A stretch of 44,101 bases of DNA from a virus (IMGVR_UViG_3300050821_003083:1-44101), one strand, 5' to 3'; shown: positions 7,964-18,040, numbered from the stretch's first letter. The notes: generated from the letters alone by a model not told the origin. Numbers and translations are program-made.

Positions 7964-10190
7964 CACGTTCACCAAAAACTACAACTGGACGAAGCCCGAT
8001 GTCGGCGCGAGCGACGACACTTGGGGCGACAAGCTCAACATCGATCTCGATCAGATCGACGCCCAGGTCAGGATCGTCGAGGACGGCGTGACAGGGCCGC
8101 CAGGGCCGCCAGGACCGCTGGGACCTCCAGGCCCTCTGGGGCCGCCTGGCCCGCAAGGGCCGCCTGGGCCGGTTCCAGAAGCGCCGCAGGATAACTACCC
8201 CTACGCGCGCTACATGGCGACGTGGGAGCGGTTGCCGCAGAGCTACATTCCCGAAGCTCCGAACACCAGCCAGCGGTTTGGCCGGTTCAACTCGACGTGG
8301 CAGCTCGACGCGATCCAGACCGACGCGCCGAATGACGCGAACGCTTATGGTCGTTCTGGCGGCGCTTGGACGACCGTCCTCCCGACTACGGGCGGCACGA
8401 TCACTGGAAGCCTGACGGTCAATCAGGTTTTGACCGTGCAGGGGTCGAACAGTTTCGTCCTAAACGCGCCTGTGACCGGCGGCAGTCAGCGGACCATCCT
8501 CGGCATGGCGGCCAACATCGCCCGCTGGGGGTTGACGCTGGGAGACGGAACCGCCGAAGGCGCGAATAACGTTGGAGCGAATTTCAGTCTCGCGGCCTAC
8601 AGCACCACTGGGGCGTTTCTCGGCAATTGGCTGACCATTGCGCGGGCGGACGGCTCGACCGCTTTCGCTGGTCCCGTCAACATGAATAACGGCGCGGCGG
8701 TCAACGGCAATTTTGCGTTGCAGGGGCCTGGAAGCTTTATTCTTCCTGGCGGCTTGGCGGGGCAATTTCTATCGACCAATGGGGCTGGTCTGCTCTCCTG
8801 GGCGACGCCTGCGGGCGGGGGCGGTGGGGGCATCTCCGACGCGCCCAACGACGGCACCGCTTACGCCCGCAAGAGCGCCGCCTGGGCGCATCTGACGCAT
8901 ACCGACATCACCGATTGGACGGCGACGCTCGCCCCTTACGCGCTGACCACGGCGATCCCGGCCGCTTCGACCACAACGCCGCTGATGGACGGCACGGCGG
9001 CGGTTGGAACCGGAACGACTTGGGCGCGTGCGGATCACGTTCATCCGACCGATACGAGCCGCGCGCCGCTGGCGTCGCCGGCGATGACTGGCGTGCCGAC
9101 GGCGCCAACCGCCAGTCCCGGTACGAATACGACGCAATTGGCGACGACCGCATTCGTCGCGGCTGCGGCTGCGAGCGGAGGGGCGATCAACCCCAACCGC
9201 GTCGACAATGGGGACATGTGGGTCGACCAGCATAATAACGGGGCGAGCGTCGCTGTCCCGGCGGCCAATGGCTTATGGACACCGGATCGCTGGTCAGTGT
9301 TCAACACGCTGGCCAAGTTCACTGTCGGCCAGAACTACAGCGTCGCGACCAAGGCTCCGAACTTCCAGTACTTCTATGGCGTGCAAGTGACAGGAACCGG
9401 GGCCGCGCCTACGGCGGCGGCGGCCAATATCATGGGCCAGAGCATCGAGTTTGACGCCTTCAATGATTTTGGTTGGGGGACAGCCAACGCCCAGCCCGCC
9501 ACTCTGTCGTTCTGGGTCAATTCCAGCCTGACCGGAAATTTCAGCCTCTACCTTCAGGGTTCGGTGACGCCCTATCGGGTGTTCATTACGACCTACAATA
9601 TCCCGACTGCCAACACTTGGACGAAGATCGTTGTCCCGATCCCCGCCGACATGACCGTCTCGTCAACGAACTGGACCGGGGCGGGCAACGCGCCGGGCCT
9701 CTTTATCGGCTTCGATCTTGGGGCAGGGGCGAACGCCCAGACATCGACCGGCTTGGGCGCATGGCAGAACAGCGCGACAGCCTACGTTGCGTCTGGCGCG
9801 GTGAAGCTGGTCGCCACCAGCAACGCCAAGTGGGCGATCACTGGCGTCAAGCTGGAAGCGGGCAATGTTGCTACGGCGTATCCGGTGGAAGATTTGGCGC
9901 GCAAGCTGGCGCGCTGCCAGCGGTATTTCTGTGCGCTAACTGTATACGGCACTTGGTTCAACGGGAGCGTAACGAATGCGGTTGCTTATCTTGCCCATGG
10001 CAAATTTCCGGTCACAATGAGGGCCGCGCCGACAGTTACTCTTGCCAATACCAACGCAAATAGTTTTCCGGCATCGGCTGGCTCGGCCGGTACTATTTCA
10101 CCCGATACTTTTCTGGAGACGAGAACCGCATCGGCAACTGGCCCTAGTGGCTTTTTTGGTTCTGCTTTTAATGCAAGCGCGGAGATTTGA
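7956..10190 (+). CDS. Tail fibre with collagen-like stretch
   Basis: A 744-residue protein. Residues 1-45 ([21 protein letters not shown]) form an attachment module that recurs in the next fibre gene at 10457. Residues about 47-72 are Gly-Pro-Pro/Leu triplets, a collagen-like trimeric stem. Three copies of a DAPNDxxxYxR-type repeat follow (near residues 128, 290 and nearby). The distal part, from [21 protein letters not shown] onward, resembles the receptor-binding heads of many phage fibres, with a beta-rich, carbohydrate-binding-like fold. The start GTG 7956 was chosen as the only in-frame start before the attachment module; it overlaps the previous gene by 8 nt. Confidence 0.85.
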   Translation: MGDTFTKNYNWTKPDVGASDDTWGDKLNIDLDQIDAQVRIVEDGVTGPPGPPGPLGPPGPLGPPGPQGPPGPVPEAPQDNYPYARYMATWERLPQSYIPEAPNTSQRFGRFNSTWQLDAIQTDAPNDANAYGRSGGAWTTVLPTTGGTITGSLTVNQVLTVQGSNSFVLNAPVTGGSQRTILGMAANIARWGLTLGDGTAEGANNVGANFSLAAYSTTGAFLGNWLTIARADGSTAFAGPVNMNNGAAVNGNFALQGPGSFILPGGLAGQFLSTNGAGLLSWATPAGGGGGGISDAPNDGTAYARKSAAWAHLTHTDITDWTATLAPYALTTAIPAASTTTPLMDGTAAVGTGTTWARADHVHPTDTSRAPLASPAMTGVPTAPTASPGTNTTQLATTAFVAAAAASGGAINPNRVDNGDMWVDQHNNGASVAVPAANGLWTPDRWSVFNTLAKFTVGQNYSVATKAPNFQYFYGVQVTGTGAAPTAAAANIMGQSIEFDAFNDFGWGTANAQPATLSFWVNSSLTGNFSLYLQGSVTPYRVFITTYNIPTANTWTKIVVPIPADMTVSSTNWTGAGNAPGLFIGFDLGAGANAQTSTGLGAWQNSATAYVASGAVKLVATSNAKWAITGVKLEAGNVATAYPVEDLARKLARCQRYFCALTVYGTWFNGSVTNAVAYLAHGKFPVTMRAAPTVTLANTNANSFPASAGSAGTISPDTFLETRTASATGPSGFFGSAFNASAEI

Positions 10191-10192
10191 CG

Positions 10193-10453
10193 ATGACCTA
10201 TACGCAAGTCTGGGATCACATGCAGGGCCAGCCTCACGACAGCATGATCCAGCGCGACGCGGATCAGGCGTTCATCCCCTTCGATCCCGCCAATCGCGAC
10301 TACCAGAAATATCTTGCGTGGCTCGACGACGGCAACGAACCGAAGGCCGCCACGCCGCCCGCCTCGACGCTGCCGGAAGTCGCGCCGGTCGAGGATCGCG
10401 TCGCCGATCTCGAAACGCGGGTCGACCAAATAGAAATGGACTTGGGGAGATAG
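10193..10453 (+). CDS. Small fibre-associated protein
   Basis: An 86-residue acidic protein with the segment DYQKYLAWLDDGNEP, a pattern that recurs in small proteins next to phage fibres, and a C-terminal helical VEDRVADLETRVDQIEMDLG that looks like a short coiled coil. The location between two fibre genes with 2-3 nt gaps suggests a fibre chaperone or adaptor. ATG 10193 is preferred to the TTG two codons upstream. Confidence 0.7.
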   Translation: MTYTQVWDHMQGQPHDSMIQRDADQAFIPFDPANRDYQKYLAWLDDGNEPKAATPPASTLPEVAPVEDRVADLETRVDQIEMDLGR

Positions 10454-10456
10454 AAA

Positions 10457-11614
10457 ATGGCCGACACAACCACTGCGAACTACAAGTTCGTTAAGCCGGA
10501 AGTTGGCGCAAGCGCGACGACGTGGGGGACGAAGCTCAACTCCAACCTCGACATGATCGACGCGCAACTGTTCACCAGCGCGGGCGCACTCAACGCCAAT
10601 AACCTCAATCTGAGCAACAATCCCGGCACCGGGCTTCTGGGGACGCTGACTTTTATCAACTCGACCGTTCCCACCGGCCAGCAAACGCGGTGGGTTCTGG
10701 CCGAGGACGCCAGCGCCGAGGTTGGCGGTTCTGCAGGCTCCAATTTCAGCTTGTCCGCCTACAACGACACCGGGGGCCTTCTGTCGACGCCGGTGTCGAT
10801 CAATCGCGCCAGCGGCACGATTACCTTCGGCAACGCCACCAGCTTTGTCGGTTTGGCGACCTTCAACACCCTCACCGCAACCGGCACGGCGACTTTCAAT
10901 GGCGCCGCAACCTTGACTGGCGCGGTGACCTTCAGTGGTGTTGCTAGTTTCACCAACACGGCAAATTTCGCCAATCTGAGCGCGGCCGGGACAGTGACAG
11001 CCGCCGTCACTTCGACCGGCTCATTGACCGTCTCTGGCCCAGCAACGTTCAACAGCTCGGCAAGTTTCGGCAATATCTCTGCTGCCAGCATTTCCGCTAA
11101 TGGCAATATCACCGCCACGGGCAATGTCTCCACGTCTGCCAACTTTATTGTGCCTGGTGGGGGAGGTCTTTTTAACGCGAACGGATCTCTGATCTTCGAC
11201 GGCAGCAGTTGGTTGATGTCCTGCCCCAACGGTAATTTCCTGCTGCAGAACAATAGCGCCTTTAAACCCGGCGGCGGCGCTTGGGCGGTGCTGTCGGACG
11301 AGCGCATCAAGACCGTGACGGGCGAGTACGAGACAGGCCTCGACGTGGTGCTTCGGCTTCGCCCGGTGACCTACACGTACAAGGGCAACGACGAGCTGCA
11401 CCAGCACGCCGCGCAATCGGGGCAGAAGTTCGTCGGCTTCGTCGCCCAGGAGCTGGAGCGGATTGTCCCCACTATGGTGAGCAAGCATGAGGGCGTCATC
11501 GACGGCAAGAAAGTGACCGATCTCAGGAGCATCGACACGACCGAACTGATCTACGCCCTGGTCAATAGCGTCAAGCAACTCAAGGCCGAGATCGAGGAGT
11601 TGAAGGCGCGGTAG
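10457..11614 (+). CDS. Tail fibre with S74 chaperone domain
   Basis: A 385-residue protein. The N-terminus ([22 protein letters not shown]) is paralogous to the anchor of the preceding fibre. The middle is a Thr/Ser/Ala-rich shaft with repeated TATFNG, AVTFSG and TANFAN-like beta units. The last ~105 residues begin [10 protein letters not shown] and continue [23 protein letters not shown] and end in a helical tail, which is the intramolecular chaperone (peptidase S74) domain. That domain trimerises the fibre and cleaves itself off at the conserved Ser. It probably forms a side fibre or spike with the neighbouring gene. Confidence 0.88.
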   Translation: MADTTTANYKFVKPEVGASATTWGTKLNSNLDMIDAQLFTSAGALNANNLNLSNNPGTGLLGTLTFINSTVPTGQQTRWVLAEDASAEVGGSAGSNFSLSAYNDTGGLLSTPVSINRASGTITFGNATSFVGLATFNTLTATGTATFNGAATLTGAVTFSGVASFTNTANFANLSAAGTVTAAVTSTGSLTVSGPATFNSSASFGNISAASISANGNITATGNVSTSANFIVPGGGGLFNANGSLIFDGSSWLMSCPNGNFLLQNNSAFKPGGGAWAVLSDERIKTVTGEYETGLDVVLRLRPVTYTYKGNDELHQHAAQSGQKFVGFVAQELERIVPTMVSKHEGVIDGKKVTDLRSIDTTELIYALVNSVKQLKAEIEELKAR

Positions 11615-13270
11615 ATGTCTACGCAATTCAGGCCCATCGAAATTCCGCCCGGCGTCGTCGCCAAGCCGACGAAGCAGATGAACTCGACCAATTGGGCGGA
11701 AGTGAACCTGTGCCGATGGGTGGAAGGGCAGCTCTCGCCAGTCGGCGGACAGGCGCAATACACCAACGTCGTCGACGGCATCGAGACTTATCAATTCGCC
11801 TCGCGCTGCAAAAAGATCCACGGATGGTTTGGCCTGGATCAGGTCTACAGAATTGCGTATTTATGCGAAGCAAATCTATACGTTGACGAAGGCGGGACGC
11901 TGATCGACATCTCGCCCGGCTCCGCTGCGACCGATGTAAACTACGGCGACGGCGACTACAGCATCGGTCTTTATTCGGGCTCGACCACTCAGCCGATACA
12001 GCCTCCTGTCATCGGCGCGGGCGGCTACAGCGACGATCTTTATGGCGCCTCGACTTACGGCACGCCGCGCGCGGAGGGAACCGCCGTCCTCTTGGACAGG
12101 GTCCCCGACGCATTCAGCCTCGATAATTTCGGCTCCATTCTCTACGCGATGACCTCGCCCGACGGGCGGCTCTTGATGTGGGACCCGGCGGTTGGCGGCG
12201 AAGCGGTGGCGCAGCCGGGCGCTCCCATGGGCCGTTGCTTCGTCGTGACCAACGAGAGGTTCATCCAAATCTTCGGCATGACCGATGACGGCACGGTCGA
12301 CGGAGGCGGTCCGCGCCGGTTCGGCTGGTGCGATCAGGAGAACCCCGGCAGTTGGAATTTCTCCGATGTCACCTCCCAGGCGGGCTTTCTCGACATCGAG
12401 CCTGCGTCGCCGATCATCTGCGCGCTGACGACCCGCAGCGGCGTCCTGTTCTGGACCGCCAAGAAGGCCTATGTCAGCCAGTTCCTCGGCATCCCCTACG
12501 TCTACAATTACGTCGAGCTGGCGAGCAATTGCACGCCCTGGTCGCCGCAGAGCATGGCGACGACCGCGTCGCTGACCTTGTGGATGTCGCAGCAGGGGCT
12601 GTTTTCGTTCGACGGCACGTCAATCGCGCCGGTCGCCTGCTTGGTCCGCCCATGGATCGACGACGACATCGACCTCCTCAACGTGCGCGAGCAATCCTTC
12701 CTGACGCATGTCGGCAACTTCAGCGAAGTGTGGTGGTTCTTTCCGCAGAACGGCCAGCCGTACAACACCAGAGTGGCGATTTATTCCTATAAGGAGGGTT
12801 GGTTCTCGCAGGGCCAGATGAGCCGCTCGGCGGGCATCACCGCGTCCTATACCGCTCATACCATCATGGCCGACGGCCTCGTCGCTTACGAGCATGAGGC
12901 GAGCAACACCTATCCCCCGAACGTCCCGCTGCCGTGGGCCGAGACGTTCGACCTCAACCTCACGTCGGGCTCGCGGCTGATCACCGTCAAGCAGATGCTG
13001 CCCGACATTGAGGGCGATGTCGCCAACCTGCTCTATTCGCTGTTCTACAAAAACAGCCGCAGCGTCATGGCGGACCCGATGAGCGGCCAGCCCGTGCCGG
13101 TGCAGGAGAAGCAGACGACGCCGCGCCGGGTCAACACCTCGAACGGCTATGTCGATCTGCGCACGACCGGCCGCGACATTCGGCTGCGGATCGCGCTTGC
13201 TGGCCCGCTGGTGAACGCGGTCACCGTGGGGCAGCATCTGATCGACGCCGTGCCGCGAGGAGATCGCTGA
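11615..13270 (+). CDS. Large virion protein, probable tail/stabilisation protein
   Basis: A 551-residue beta-rich protein beginning STQFRPIEIPPGVVAKPTKQM. It contains regularly spaced motifs typical of a propeller-like tail or DNA-stabilisation protein of podoviruses: WVEGQLSPVGG, SPDGRLLMWDPA, RFIQIFGMTDDG, RFGWCDQENPGSWNFSD and LWMSQQGLFSFDG. It begins one base after the fibre stop and overlaps the next ATG. Its size and position after adaptor and fibre suggest a component of the tail tube or plug. I recognise the pattern from phages of this type but cannot name an experimentally studied homologue. Confidence 0.7.
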   Translation: MSTQFRPIEIPPGVVAKPTKQMNSTNWAEVNLCRWVEGQLSPVGGQAQYTNVVDGIETYQFASRCKKIHGWFGLDQVYRIAYLCEANLYVDEGGTLIDISPGSAATDVNYGDGDYSIGLYSGSTTQPIQPPVIGAGGYSDDLYGASTYGTPRAEGTAVLLDRVPDAFSLDNFGSILYAMTSPDGRLLMWDPAVGGEAVAQPGAPMGRCFVVTNERFIQIFGMTDDGTVDGGGPRRFGWCDQENPGSWNFSDVTSQAGFLDIEPASPIICALTTRSGVLFWTAKKAYVSQFLGIPYVYNYVELASNCTPWSPQSMATTASLTLWMSQQGLFSFDGTSIAPVACLVRPWIDDDIDLLNVREQSFLTHVGNFSEVWWFFPQNGQPYNTRVAIYSYKEGWFSQGQMSRSAGITASYTAHTIMADGLVAYEHEASNTYPPNVPLPWAETFDLNLTSGSRLITVKQMLPDIEGDVANLLYSLFYKNSRSVMADPMSGQPVPVQEKQTTPRRVNTSNGYVDLRTTGRDIRLRIALAGPLVNAVTVGQHLIDAVPRGDR

Positions 13271-13545
13271 TGGCGCAGCAGCTTCCCCGCACGCTCCAGC
13301 CGCCGCCCGATCTGCCCTCGATGCCGGATGTCAGCGACACGCTGTCGAACTACCTGCGCAATTTCTCGCTCTGGTGCCGCCACGGCTTCGCCGACAAGAT
13401 CAGCGCGTCGACGGCGCAGCCGGGCGTTCTGCTGCAGGCCGTCGACGCGCCCGCCGGAACAACGCCTTCGGTGTGGAAGTTGGAAGTGTTGAGCAACGGC
13501 TCGTTTCGGGTCACCCAGGTCCCGCTGGGGAGCGGCCAGCCATGA
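13270..13545 (+). CDS. Small virion-associated protein
   Basis: 91 residues, Pro-rich at the N-terminus, with an amphipathic DVSDTLSNYLRNFSLWCRHGFADKI helix and a short beta-rich C-terminal half. No named domain is evident. Translation appears coupled to both neighbours (TGATG start, 4-nt overlap at the end), which supports a structural or assembly role in the tail-internal protein cluster. Confidence 0.65.
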   Translation: MAQQLPRTLQPPPDLPSMPDVSDTLSNYLRNFSLWCRHGFADKISASTAQPGVLLQAVDAPAGTTPSVWKLEVLSNGSFRVTQVPLGSGQP

Positions 13546-13901
13546 TCGGCTACGAGCAGAAGCTCGCACGTGTTCTCGACCGCATGGGCTCGACCTATCT
13601 GGTCAGCGACATCCTGAGCGCCATCGCCGACGGCAAGATGCAGAGCCACGTCGTCAACAACTCCTGGGGCATCACCCAGGTGCAGGACTTCCCCCGCGCG
13701 CGGCAATTGCAGCTCATCGCCATGGTTGGCGACCTCGCCGATCTCGACCCCTTGCACGCGAAAATTGTAGACTACGCGGGCGCGGTCGATGCGGGCTTGC
13801 TTTCGACCTATGGGCGGCTCGGCTGGCTTCGCGAGGGCAGTTTCAAACGCCTCGGCTGGCGGCTGAAAACCAAGAGCCACCTCTACCAGAAGGAACTCTG
13901 A
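13542..13901 (+). CDS. GNAT-fold-like phage protein
   Basis: 119 residues. The pattern SDILSAIADGKMQSHVVNNSWGITQVQDFPRARQ, then LQLIAMVGDL, then IVDYAGAVDAGLLSTYGRLGWLREG, with a C-terminal basic LKTKSHLYQKEL, resembles short acetyltransferase-fold proteins found near internal virion genes in podoviruses. The acetyl-CoA loop is not obvious, so enzymatic activity is doubtful. It overlaps the previous gene by 4 nt. Confidence 0.6.
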   Translation: MIGYEQKLARVLDRMGSTYLVSDILSAIADGKMQSHVVNNSWGITQVQDFPRARQLQLIAMVGDLADLDPLHAKIVDYAGAVDAGLLSTYGRLGWLREGSFKRLGWRLKTKSHLYQKEL

Positions 13902-13902
13902 C

Positions 13903-15342
13903 ATGGGCAGTTCCGGCTCGACCGACACCTCCTCGCAGCAGCAGAACATCAGCCAGACGCAATTGCCGCCGTGGGTCAACCAAGCGGCTCAACAAAATTA
14001 TGCCTTGGCGCAGAATATCGCCAACCGTCCCTTGACCCAGTTTTCAGGACAGCAGGTCGCAGACATCGGCCCGCAAACTCAACAAGCCTGGAATTTGGCG
14101 GCGACCAGCGGCGGCGCGGGCGCGGATCAGTACAACGCTGCGCAGGCTGGCTATCTCACGGCGGCCGGGACGCCCGCGACGCAGGTCAACGCGCAGCAGC
14201 TCTCGAACACCAATCTGCAGCCCTACATGTCGCCGTTCACGCAATCGGTCATCAACTCGACCTTGCCGTTGATGCAGCAGCAGAACGCCCTGAGCCAAAA
14301 TCAGGCGGCCAATCAGGCGAACAGCGCGAACGCTTTCGGCGGCTCTCGGCAGGGTATCCAGCAGGGCGTCGCCCAGGCGCAGGGTGCGATGAACATTGGC
14401 CAGATGGCCTCGCAGCTCAATCAGGCGAACTTCACCCAGGCGCAGCAGGCGGCGACCGGCGACATCTCGCGCAACCTCGCGGCGCAGCAGGGCAACCAGC
14501 AGGCCAATCAGGCGAACATCAATTCGCTGATCGCCGCGAGCGGCGGCCTCGGAGGCCTCGGCACGCAGGCGCAGCAGAACCAAAGGCAACAATTTTTGGA
14601 GGAAAGCACGGCGGGCGCGCAGCAGCAGCAGCAGGCGCAAAACCAGATCAACGCGCAGGTGGGTCAGTTCAATCAGGCGCAGGCCTATCCCGGCCAGCAG
14701 CTCGGCGTCCTGCAGTCGGCGCTCGGCATGACGCCCTACGGCTCGACGACGATGGGCTCGTCGACCGGGCAGACGCAGACGACGACGACCCCGTCGCTCA
14801 TGGCCGATATCACGGGCGGCTTGCAGTCGCTGGGCGGGATGTTCTCCGCGCCCGTTGGCGGCACAAGCGCGGCGCAAGGTTTGATGAACATGTTCACCTC
14901 AGATCGGCATCTCAAGACCGACATCACCAAGGTTGGCGTTCACCCGGCGACGGGTTTGCCGCTCTACAGCTACCGCTACAAGGGGGACCCCAAGTCGTTC
15001 CCCAAGGTCACCGGGCCGATGGCCGAGGACGCGATGCAGGTCGCGCCGCACGCCGTCCAGACCGTCGGCGTGCATGCGCCCACCGGGCAGGCGCTGCATA
15101 CCGTGAACATGGCCGCGCTCAACATGGCCGGGCCGCCGATGGGCGCGAACGACGCCGGGCCTGCGATCCGCCCGAAGCGCATGCCGGGCGCGAACGGCGC
15201 GTTCGTCACGCGCGTGCCAGGGGCGCTCGCGCCGCCGACGCCGATGGGGCTCAACGGCGCGATGGGCGCGACCATGCGACCGGCGCGCATGCGGCCCCAG
15301 GCGGCCATGCCGCGCGTCGCGGGAGGGCTGATGAGTGTCTGA
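13903..15342 (+). CDS. Gln/Asn-rich internal virion protein with S74-like domain
   Basis: A 479-residue protein. Residues 1-320 are extremely Gln/Asn/Ala-rich (QQQNISQTQ, NQANSANAFGGSRQG, QQQQQAQNQ) and helical, as expected for an ejection protein packed in the head. At about residue 332 a chaperone-like module begins (SDRHLKTDITKVGVHP, LYSYRYKGDP, GPMAEDAMQVAPHAV), similar to the core of S74 domains. The C-terminus is Pro/Met/Ala-rich. An S74-like domain in a non-fibre protein is unusual. It overlaps the next start by 8 nt. Confidence 0.72.
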   Translation: MGSSGSTDTSSQQQNISQTQLPPWVNQAAQQNYALAQNIANRPLTQFSGQQVADIGPQTQQAWNLAATSGGAGADQYNAAQAGYLTAAGTPATQVNAQQLSNTNLQPYMSPFTQSVINSTLPLMQQQNALSQNQAANQANSANAFGGSRQGIQQGVAQAQGAMNIGQMASQLNQANFTQAQQAATGDISRNLAAQQGNQQANQANINSLIAASGGLGGLGTQAQQNQRQQFLEESTAGAQQQQQAQNQINAQVGQFNQAQAYPGQQLGVLQSALGMTPYGSTTMGSSTGQTQTTTTPSLMADITGGLQSLGGMFSAPVGGTSAAQGLMNMFTSDRHLKTDITKVGVHPATGLPLYSYRYKGDPKSFPKVTGPMAEDAMQVAPHAVQTVGVHAPTGQALHTVNMAALNMAGPPMGANDAGPAIRPKRMPGANGAFVTRVPGALAPPTPMGLNGAMGATMRPARMRPQAAMPRVAGGLMSV

Positions 15343-16057
15343 CTACTGGAACTCGCTCACTGGCGCCGCGCCAACCAACCTGTGGCTTCAACGGCCCAGC
15401 GGCGTCGGCGGCATGCCAGGACCGCAGGGAGCGCCATCGCCGCCGGGGCCAGCGCCTCCAGCCTTTGTCCCTGGCACGACTTTGAACACGCCGTCGCCGC
15501 TTCAGCAGCCTGAACCGACGCCATCAAGCGCGGGCAGCATGCCGCTGAACCCAGTCGACCGCGATAACCTGATCAAGACCGTCTACGGCGAGGCGAGCAA
15601 CCAGCCCGCGCTCGGTCAGGCTGGCGTCGCCCACGCCATTTTCAACCGGCTCGCCGCTGGCGGCTATGGCGATAGCATCACGGACATCGTCAAAGCCCCG
15701 GCGGCAGGGGTCAATCCCAAGCTCGGCTATCATGAGTTCTCGCCCTGGAACACCGGCTCGGCCAAGGAGGGCAACCCCGTCGCTCAGAACCTTTCGCCCG
15801 ACAATCCCAACCCGGTCTTGGCCAACGCCTACCGCAACATCGGCGACATCGTCGACAAGGCTTACAATGGGCTGATCCCCGATCCGACCGGCGGCGCAAC
15901 CCACTATTACGGCTATATGCCTCGCCCGCCGAAGTGGGCGGGGCCGCTCGCCGCGCAGAACAAGGTCAAGATCGGCGATCAGACCTTTGTCGGCCGTTCG
16001 ACCGGCCCCGGCCAATCGCCGCCCAGCCAATTCTCTGGAGGGGCGTACAATGGCTGA
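15335..16057 (+). CDS. Cell-wall hydrolase, SleB-type
   Basis: A 240-residue protein with a Pro-rich N-terminal 70 residues followed by a Hydrolase_2/SleB-like domain. Visible motifs are TVYGEASNQPALGQAGVAHAIFNRL with the catalytic-type Glu in YGEA, YHEFSPWN, and DPTGGATHYYGYMPRPPKW. The domain cuts peptidoglycan and, in a virion-internal gene cluster, probably opens the cell wall locally for DNA entry rather than for lysis. It starts at GTG 15335, inside the end of the previous gene. Confidence 0.84.
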   Translation: MSDYWNSLTGAAPTNLWLQRPSGVGGMPGPQGAPSPPGPAPPAFVPGTTLNTPSPLQQPEPTPSSAGSMPLNPVDRDNLIKTVYGEASNQPALGQAGVAHAIFNRLAAGGYGDSITDIVKAPAAGVNPKLGYHEFSPWNTGSAKEGNPVAQNLSPDNPNPVLANAYRNIGDIVDKAYNGLIPDPTGGATHYYGYMPRPPKWAGPLAAQNKVKIGDQTFVGRSTGPGQSPPSQFSGGAYNG

Positions 16058-17393
16058 CTTCAGCGACCTCAACCCGGTCTTTGCGACGCGGCTCAATCAG
16101 CTCCGCGACGCGCTGACCCAGGCGGGCATCGGGAACTCTCTCGTCTCTGGCTACCGCTCGCCTGAGTACCAGAACCAGATGTATCAAAATCATCAGGCGA
16201 AGGTCGCCGGGCAACCGCTGCCCTACCCGAATGTCGAAGCGCCCGGCGTCGTCGCGCCGCCGTGGCGCTCGTTCCACAACTACGGCATCGCCGCCGACTT
16301 CAATCTCACCAACGACGCCAACTATGCGCGTCTGCAGTCAATGGCGCCGCAGTTCGGCCTGAGCGGGATCGGCATGAGCGACAAGGGCCACATCCAACTG
16401 GGTGGCGACCTCGCCAGCGACATCGCTCAATACCATCTCGCCAACTGGCGGCCTCAGAGCCAGCCCGCGCCCGCGTCGGGGGCCATCGCCTACACCGGGC
16501 CGACGGCTGCTCCGACCCGCGTCGCCTCGACGGCGCCGGGGACCTCGCTCAATTCGAGCCCGCTGGACATCGTTCTCAATGCCGAGAGCGGCGACCGCAA
16601 CACCAACAACACCCACCAGACGACATCGAGCGGGCAGGCGCAGGGCAACGCCCAGATCACGACCGGCACGTGGAACGACTTCGCCGCCAAGGCGGGCGTC
16701 GACCTGAAGCAATATCCGACGCCCGACAGCGCGCCGCGCGATGTGCAGATCAAGGTGGCGAGCCAGATCCCGCTCAACCGCTGGGCGTCGTCGACCGTGC
16801 AGGCGGTCCTGGCCAAATATCCAGGCATCGACACGTCCCAAACCCTCGGCGCGATCCAGTCGGCGGCGATCAACCCCTCAGGAGCCCCTACGACGCCCGC
16901 TGGCGGCCCTCCCGCTGTTTCCGGTACTGGACAGCCCGCAGCGCCCTCAGGGGGCTTGGCGGGACAACTGGCGAGCGCATTGAAGCCGGTTTCGGACGCC
17001 AAGGGCGGCGGGGGCGGCGGCGGCGATGACCAACCGCCGCCGATGCAGCTCCAGCAGGCCCCCCAGGCGCAGGCGATGGGCGGCCCGATGATGATGCGGC
17101 CCGGCGGCCAGAACATCGAGGGCCGCATGCAGGCCGCCCAGAACCTCGCCCAGCAGGGCTACATGATGCAGCCGTCGCTGGCCGCATTCGGCGGCGGCGG
17201 CGTCCAGCCGGTCGTCCCCTCGACGATCCAGTCGACGATCCAGCCGATGGCGGCGGGCCAAGCGACCGGCATGCCCGCGATGCCGGGGACGACGCTCAAC
17301 TCGCCCAGCCAATTGCAGATGGCGCTGATGAGCGGCTCGCTTTCGCCCTATGACATGTACGCCAGACAAACTGGCGGCTTCGGGAGCACATGA
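16050..17393 (+). CDS. Virion peptidase/lysozyme-like fusion
   Basis: A 447-residue two-domain protein. Residues about 15-125 match a VanY/L-Ala-D-Glu peptidase type: SGYRSPEYQNQ, FHNYGIAADF (metal ligands H76 and D83) and DKGHIQLG (H114). Residues about 185-285 look like a lysozyme or transglycosylase-type domain (SPLDIVLNAESGDRNTNN, with the Glu in AESG, then GNAQITTGTWNDFA). The last 150 residues are Pro/Gln/Met-rich and flexible. Both activities would attack peptidoglycan during injection. GGAGGGG precedes ATG 16050; the gene overlaps its neighbour by 8 nt. Confidence 0.8.
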   Translation: MADFSDLNPVFATRLNQLRDALTQAGIGNSLVSGYRSPEYQNQMYQNHQAKVAGQPLPYPNVEAPGVVAPPWRSFHNYGIAADFNLTNDANYARLQSMAPQFGLSGIGMSDKGHIQLGGDLASDIAQYHLANWRPQSQPAPASGAIAYTGPTAAPTRVASTAPGTSLNSSPLDIVLNAESGDRNTNNTHQTTSSGQAQGNAQITTGTWNDFAAKAGVDLKQYPTPDSAPRDVQIKVASQIPLNRWASSTVQAVLAKYPGIDTSQTLGAIQSAAINPSGAPTTPAGGPPAVSGTGQPAAPSGGLAGQLASALKPVSDAKGGGGGGGDDQPPPMQLQQAPQAQAMGGPMMMRPGGQNIEGRMQAAQNLAQQGYMMQPSLAAFGGGGVQPVVPSTIQSTIQPMAAGQATGMPAMPGTTLNSPSQLQMALMSGSLSPYDMYARQTGGFGST

Positions 17394-17394
17394 C

Positions 17395-18039
17395 ATGGCT
17401 CAGGACCTCGGCCAACTCACCGACATGTGGATGGTCAACCCATGGATGTTTGACCCGTCCCAGAAGAGCAATCAATTCAGCCAGTACAACAACCAGGCCC
17501 TGCCGTGGCCGCCAACCTACAACACGGCGGCGGGAGGCCCGGTCAACGCCGCGACCGGCCAGCCGATCCAGTCGTTCCAGCAATGGCAGCAGCAGAACCC
17601 CGGCGGCATGAGCCTCAACACGACGCCCGCCGCGCCAGCCCCGGCGCCGCAGCAGCAGCAATATGGGCGGATTTGGGAAGGCACAGGCACTGGCGGGGCT
17701 GCGGGTGGGCAAAACGCCATGGGCAGCGGCGGCCCGACTGCCGGTCAGAACGTCAGCGGATATGGTCCGATTGGCCCCGCGCCGCAGCAGCAGCAGGCGC
17801 CGCAGGCCGCCGCGCCACAGGCGACTTGGCAGCAACCGAACAACTGGCAGGCCGCGATCAACGCCCTGAGCAACCCAGGCAAGGTGCAGACGATGGGCGC
17901 GAACGTGCCGCAGGTCACCGGCTATCAACCATCAGGCGGTGTAAATCAGGCGTTCTTGCAGCAGGCGGGCGCAGGGCAAGGAATGAACGCGAATTTTTTG
18001 AGCGCCTTGCGCGGCATCCAGGGGAGGCCGCAGCAGTGA
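17395..18039 (+). CDS. Gln/Pro-rich internal protein
   Basis: 214 residues of low-complexity sequence rich in Gln, Pro, Gly, Asn and Ala, with runs of QQQQ and a short Trp-rich N-terminus (MWMVNPWMF). No enzyme motif is present. It follows the peptidase/lysozyme gene by one base and is followed by composite element 2. It is probably an internal capsid or ejection protein, by position and composition only. Confidence 0.65.
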   Translation: MAQDLGQLTDMWMVNPWMFDPSQKSNQFSQYNNQALPWPPTYNTAAGGPVNAATGQPIQSFQQWQQQNPGGMSLNTTPAAPAPAPQQQQYGRIWEGTGTGGAAGGQNAMGSGGPTAGQNVSGYGPIGPAPQQQQAPQAAAPQATWQQPNNWQAAINALSNPGKVQTMGANVPQVTGYQPSGGVNQAFLQQAGAGQGMNANFLSALRGIQGRPQQ

Positions 18040-18040
18040 A

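Noticed and set aside
13971-15485. 504-codon alternative frame within the Gln-rich gene
   Set aside because: It is a +2 shadow of a Gln/Ala-rich coding region; the composition (Arg/Gly/Ala/His) is typical of GC-rich frame shadows.
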